In this document: positions 63,001 to 64,000 of the stretch, one piece after another | Layout of the letters: every line of letters starts with the position of its first letter | How positions within the stretch are numbered: position 1 is the stretch's first letter | Assembly: GCF_003609775.1 (NCBI RefSeq) | Contig: NZ_AP018049.1 | Location: 620,001-684,000, forward strand | Direction: 5' to 3' | DNA length: 64,000 bases | Source: Prevotella melaninogenica | GTDB taxonomy: Bacteria > Bacteroidota > Bacteroidia > Bacteroidales > Bacteroidaceae | The notes under the pieces: generated by a model | Told to the model about the DNA's origin: nothing | The model's database searches: none | What the model saw: only the letters and a program-made list of their open reading frames with translations | Program-made: the position numbers and the translations under genes

Positions 63001-63817
63001 TTGGTATGATAGCGATGCACATACATTGTTTGATGTCTGTGCAGACGACCATTGTCAGCGTTATCAGGGTATTACAAAGGCAACAAGTCCACATGTTGAA
63101 GAGGCTATCAAGGCTACGCGTGGCCAGTTGTTGATGAATGGAAAAGAAATCTGTGATGCCCGTTTCAGTAAGTGTTGTGGCGGTGTTTCGGAGGAATATG
63201 AGTACTGTTGGGACAATACTCATAAGCCCTACCTGCTCTCGGTAGTAGACAATGCACCTTTGGGGACAACCCCTACAATAGATCTCACTGATGAGAAGAC
63301 AGCACAGAAGTGGATTCTGTCTTCTCCAGAGGCGTTTTGTAATACAAAGGATGCGGTAGTCTTGGGGCAGGTGCTTAATAACTACGATCAAGAAACACAA
63401 GACTTTTATCGCTGGACAACAGACTTTACGCAAGCAAAACTTGCCGAACTAATCCGTCGTAAGAGTGGTCTTGATTTCGGAGAGATTATCGACCTTCAGC
63501 CTTTGGAGCGTGGTAAGAGCGGTCGTATCACTCGTTTGAAGATTGTAGGAACAAAGCTTACCCGTATTATTGGTAAGGAGTTAGAGATAAGACGTACGTT
63601 GAGCGAGAGCCATCTTTATAGCTCTGCTTTTGTCGTAGAACGTAGTGAGATAGTGAATGACGTCCCACAGCACTTCTGTCTTGTTGGTGCAGGATGGGGA
63701 CATGGTGTAGGTTTGTGTCAGATTGGTGCCGCTGTGATGGGCGAGAAAGGCTATCGATATGACGAAATCCTCCATCATTATTACCAGACAGCAGCTATTC
63801 AAGCACAATACAAATAA
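60068..63817 (+). CDS. Glycosyltransferase / DUF4922 / SpoIID-domain protein
   Basis: One open frame of 1249 residues. Residues about 255-470 are a family 2 glycosyltransferase ([44 protein letters not shown]). Residues about 545-810 are DUF4922, a GalT/HIT-like domain ([43 protein letters not shown] with His-x-His). Residues about 890-1245 are a SpoIID/LytB-type domain ([41 protein letters not shown]), related to peptidoglycan lytic transglycosylases. There is no signal peptide. An AmpG-like permease gene follows, so a cell-wall recycling role is likely. DUF4922 substrate is unknown. Confidence 0.88.
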   Translation: MEKKKQIDCFLPYSTAAMMQSLAAQLYESGVVKNIYTLAADVLPTEALPQYVRQLQTGGLLSLATMRLIATTATADYALLYLKQGPVTLGYHALERMLQVAEETGAAMVYADHYSVEAGKTVKHPVTAYQLGSIRDDFDFGSVVLLKTEYLKEYATREVEKDYQFAGWYDLRLFLSRKGELFHLNEYLYTEEEDDLRASGEKQFDYVNPRNREVQIEMEQAATAHLSAIKALVDTTQYAQPDFSGEAFPVEASVVIPVFNREKTVRDAVVSALSQKTDFPFNVIVVDNHSTDGTTEILSSLAADERLVHLIPTRTDLGIGGCWNYAINDAHCGRFAVQLDSDDLYSSENTLQAIVNAFHEQKAAMIVGSYRMCDFDLNTLPPGLISHNEWTEDNGCNNALRINGLGAPRAFFTPLVRQHQFPNTSYGEDYAMGLAFSRRFRIGRIYDELYLCRRWGGNSDAVLSIDKVNANNHYKDQLRTVEILARQKQNQDREKGLTDFFHNQLNQWQDVGKRFEELKGVQTREVGSALAQFNPARLVSTGAKIDKATLAKRPCFLCEKNRPGEQIVLPFGNDFDILVNPFPILPVHFTIPSRHHQLQAIAENYVQIHRLLRTYPQLMVFYNGPKCGASAPDHLHFQAGTSGILPLQRDWQRLRETSIPLLKLNGAEGIYEIKDYICPAFAIVSHTEKHDKELFSYLYESLPLKEDEIEPMMNIVAWRSEEGFVSVVFPREKHRPDCYSAEGEAQRLVSPGSLDMAGLLILPRQSDFEGMTAERAEAILREVSLSNEAMVEVVKRICNRAVDLSFDDWKQEPVVSVGIVSGDEIRFQLNGTYTIANKEVTGKQTVKFKDGQILWDSVAYQELCFTPQNDDISFTLEDVTIGVDFHWERKEAQTFLGKLRFVVDGDKLWAINELPVERYLASVISSEMSATSSLELLKAHAVISRSWLLVQMRRRKSIEMGVQTASAPVKVSDEEGVVWYDSDAHTLFDVCADDHCQRYQGITKATSPHVEEAIKATRGQLLMNGKEICDARFSKCCGGVSEEYEYCWDNTHKPYLLSVVDNAPLGTTPTIDLTDEKTAQKWILSSPEAFCNTKDAVVLGQVLNNYDQETQDFYRWTTDFTQAKLAELIRRKSGLDFGEIIDLQPLERGKSGRITRLKIVGTKLTRIIGKELEIRRTLSESHLYSSAFVVERSEIVNDVPQHFCLVGAGWGHGVGLCQIGAAVMGEKGYRYDEILHHYYQTAAIQAQYK

Positions 63818-63828
63818 AGCATAAGGAG

Positions 63829-64000
63829 ATGCACGAGGAGCAAAAGATTATCAATGGAATACCAATTGTAGACCAGTGGCGCAGTCATTGGCTCTGCCTT
63901 CCTACGCTCTATTTGACACGTGGACTACCGTATGTTATCTTGTTGATGACTTCACTGGTCTATTTCAATAGAATGGGCTTAACGAACGGTGCTATCACAC
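63829..64000 (+). CDS. AmpG-like MFS permease, partial
   Basis: The frame starts at ATG 63829, preceded by AAGGAG (63823-63828), and runs off the window after 57 codons. It begins MHEEQKIINGIPIVDQWRSH, then WLCLPTLYLTRGLPYVILLM as the first membrane helix. This matches the N terminus of AmpG/major-facilitator permeases that import muropeptides. The 11-bp gap to the preceding SpoIID-domain gene suggests one operon for peptidoglycan recycling. Confidence 0.7.
   Translation, partial: MHEEQKIINGIPIVDQWRSHWLCLPTLYLTRGLPYVILLMTSLVYFNRMGLTNGAIT

Overview
The window looks like chromosomal DNA of a Prevotella-type member of the Bacteroidales. It is low in GC and carries SusC/SusD proteins, a fimbrillin-type lipoprotein, a C10 (SpeB/interpain-like) protease and Bacteroidetes DUF families (DUF1599, DUF3078, DUF3098, DUF4922). 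Promoter-like boxes follow the Bacteroidetes pattern TAnnTTTG. No rRNA, tRNA or CRISPR array was seen. The genus is inferred from these families and is not proven.

Layout. 1-9 kb: end of a TonB-C-domain protein, then a minus-strand block with MBOAT acyltransferase, SGNH hydrolase, exonuclease III, a lipoprotein, folE, a SPOR protein, an in-frame DoxX-like/triosephosphate isomerase fusion and a DUF1599 protein. 9.6-11.9 kb: a fimbrillin/leucine-rich-repeat lipoprotein preceded by a 54-codon peptide gene. 13-21.7 kb: CCA-adding enzyme, a complete RND efflux operon (adaptor, pump, outer membrane factor) and lpxA. 22-30 kb: radical SAM protein, ADP-ribosylglycohydrolase-DUF1810 fusion, typA, rpsO and a C10 protease. 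30-34.6 kb: minus-strand operon folK-queA-truB-uppP-DUF3098-ftsX. 35-37.4 kb: two outer membrane proteins. 37.7-48.2 kb: an import and processing operon of SusC, SusD, fasciclin lipoprotein, small lipoprotein, thioredoxin-like protein and M16 peptidase. 48.9-51.1 kb: CDF metal transporter, lipoprotein and coiled-coil protein.

51.2-59.9 kb is the most unusual part: an apparently intact integrated element of about 8.7 kb bounded by a 24-bp direct repeat (51229-51252 and 59905-59928). It encodes a tyrosine recombinase, a NUMOD3-like peptide, a possible winged-helix protein, a helicase-primase protein with the helicase first, and three small unknown proteins, all on the plus strand. It has no recognisable conjugation, mobilisation or virion genes. 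More than a third is non-coding and holds an iteron-like array, T-poor low-complexity tracts, and a family of hairpins that share the boundaries ACCAACCCAA and GC while their stems differ but still pair. One hairpin lies in frame inside the primase gene. I read it as a self-replicating integrative element (satellite- or plasmid-like) of a kind I do not recognise.

60-64 kb: a 1249-residue glycosyltransferase/DUF4922/SpoIID protein, then the start of an AmpG-like permease, which suggests cell-wall recycling. This gene and the coiled-coil gene at 50874-51143 were probably divergent neighbours before the element entered between them.

Across the chromosomal part, a dispersed intergenic repeat of about 80-170 bp built from 22-bp units occurs five times, always between oppositely transcribed genes.
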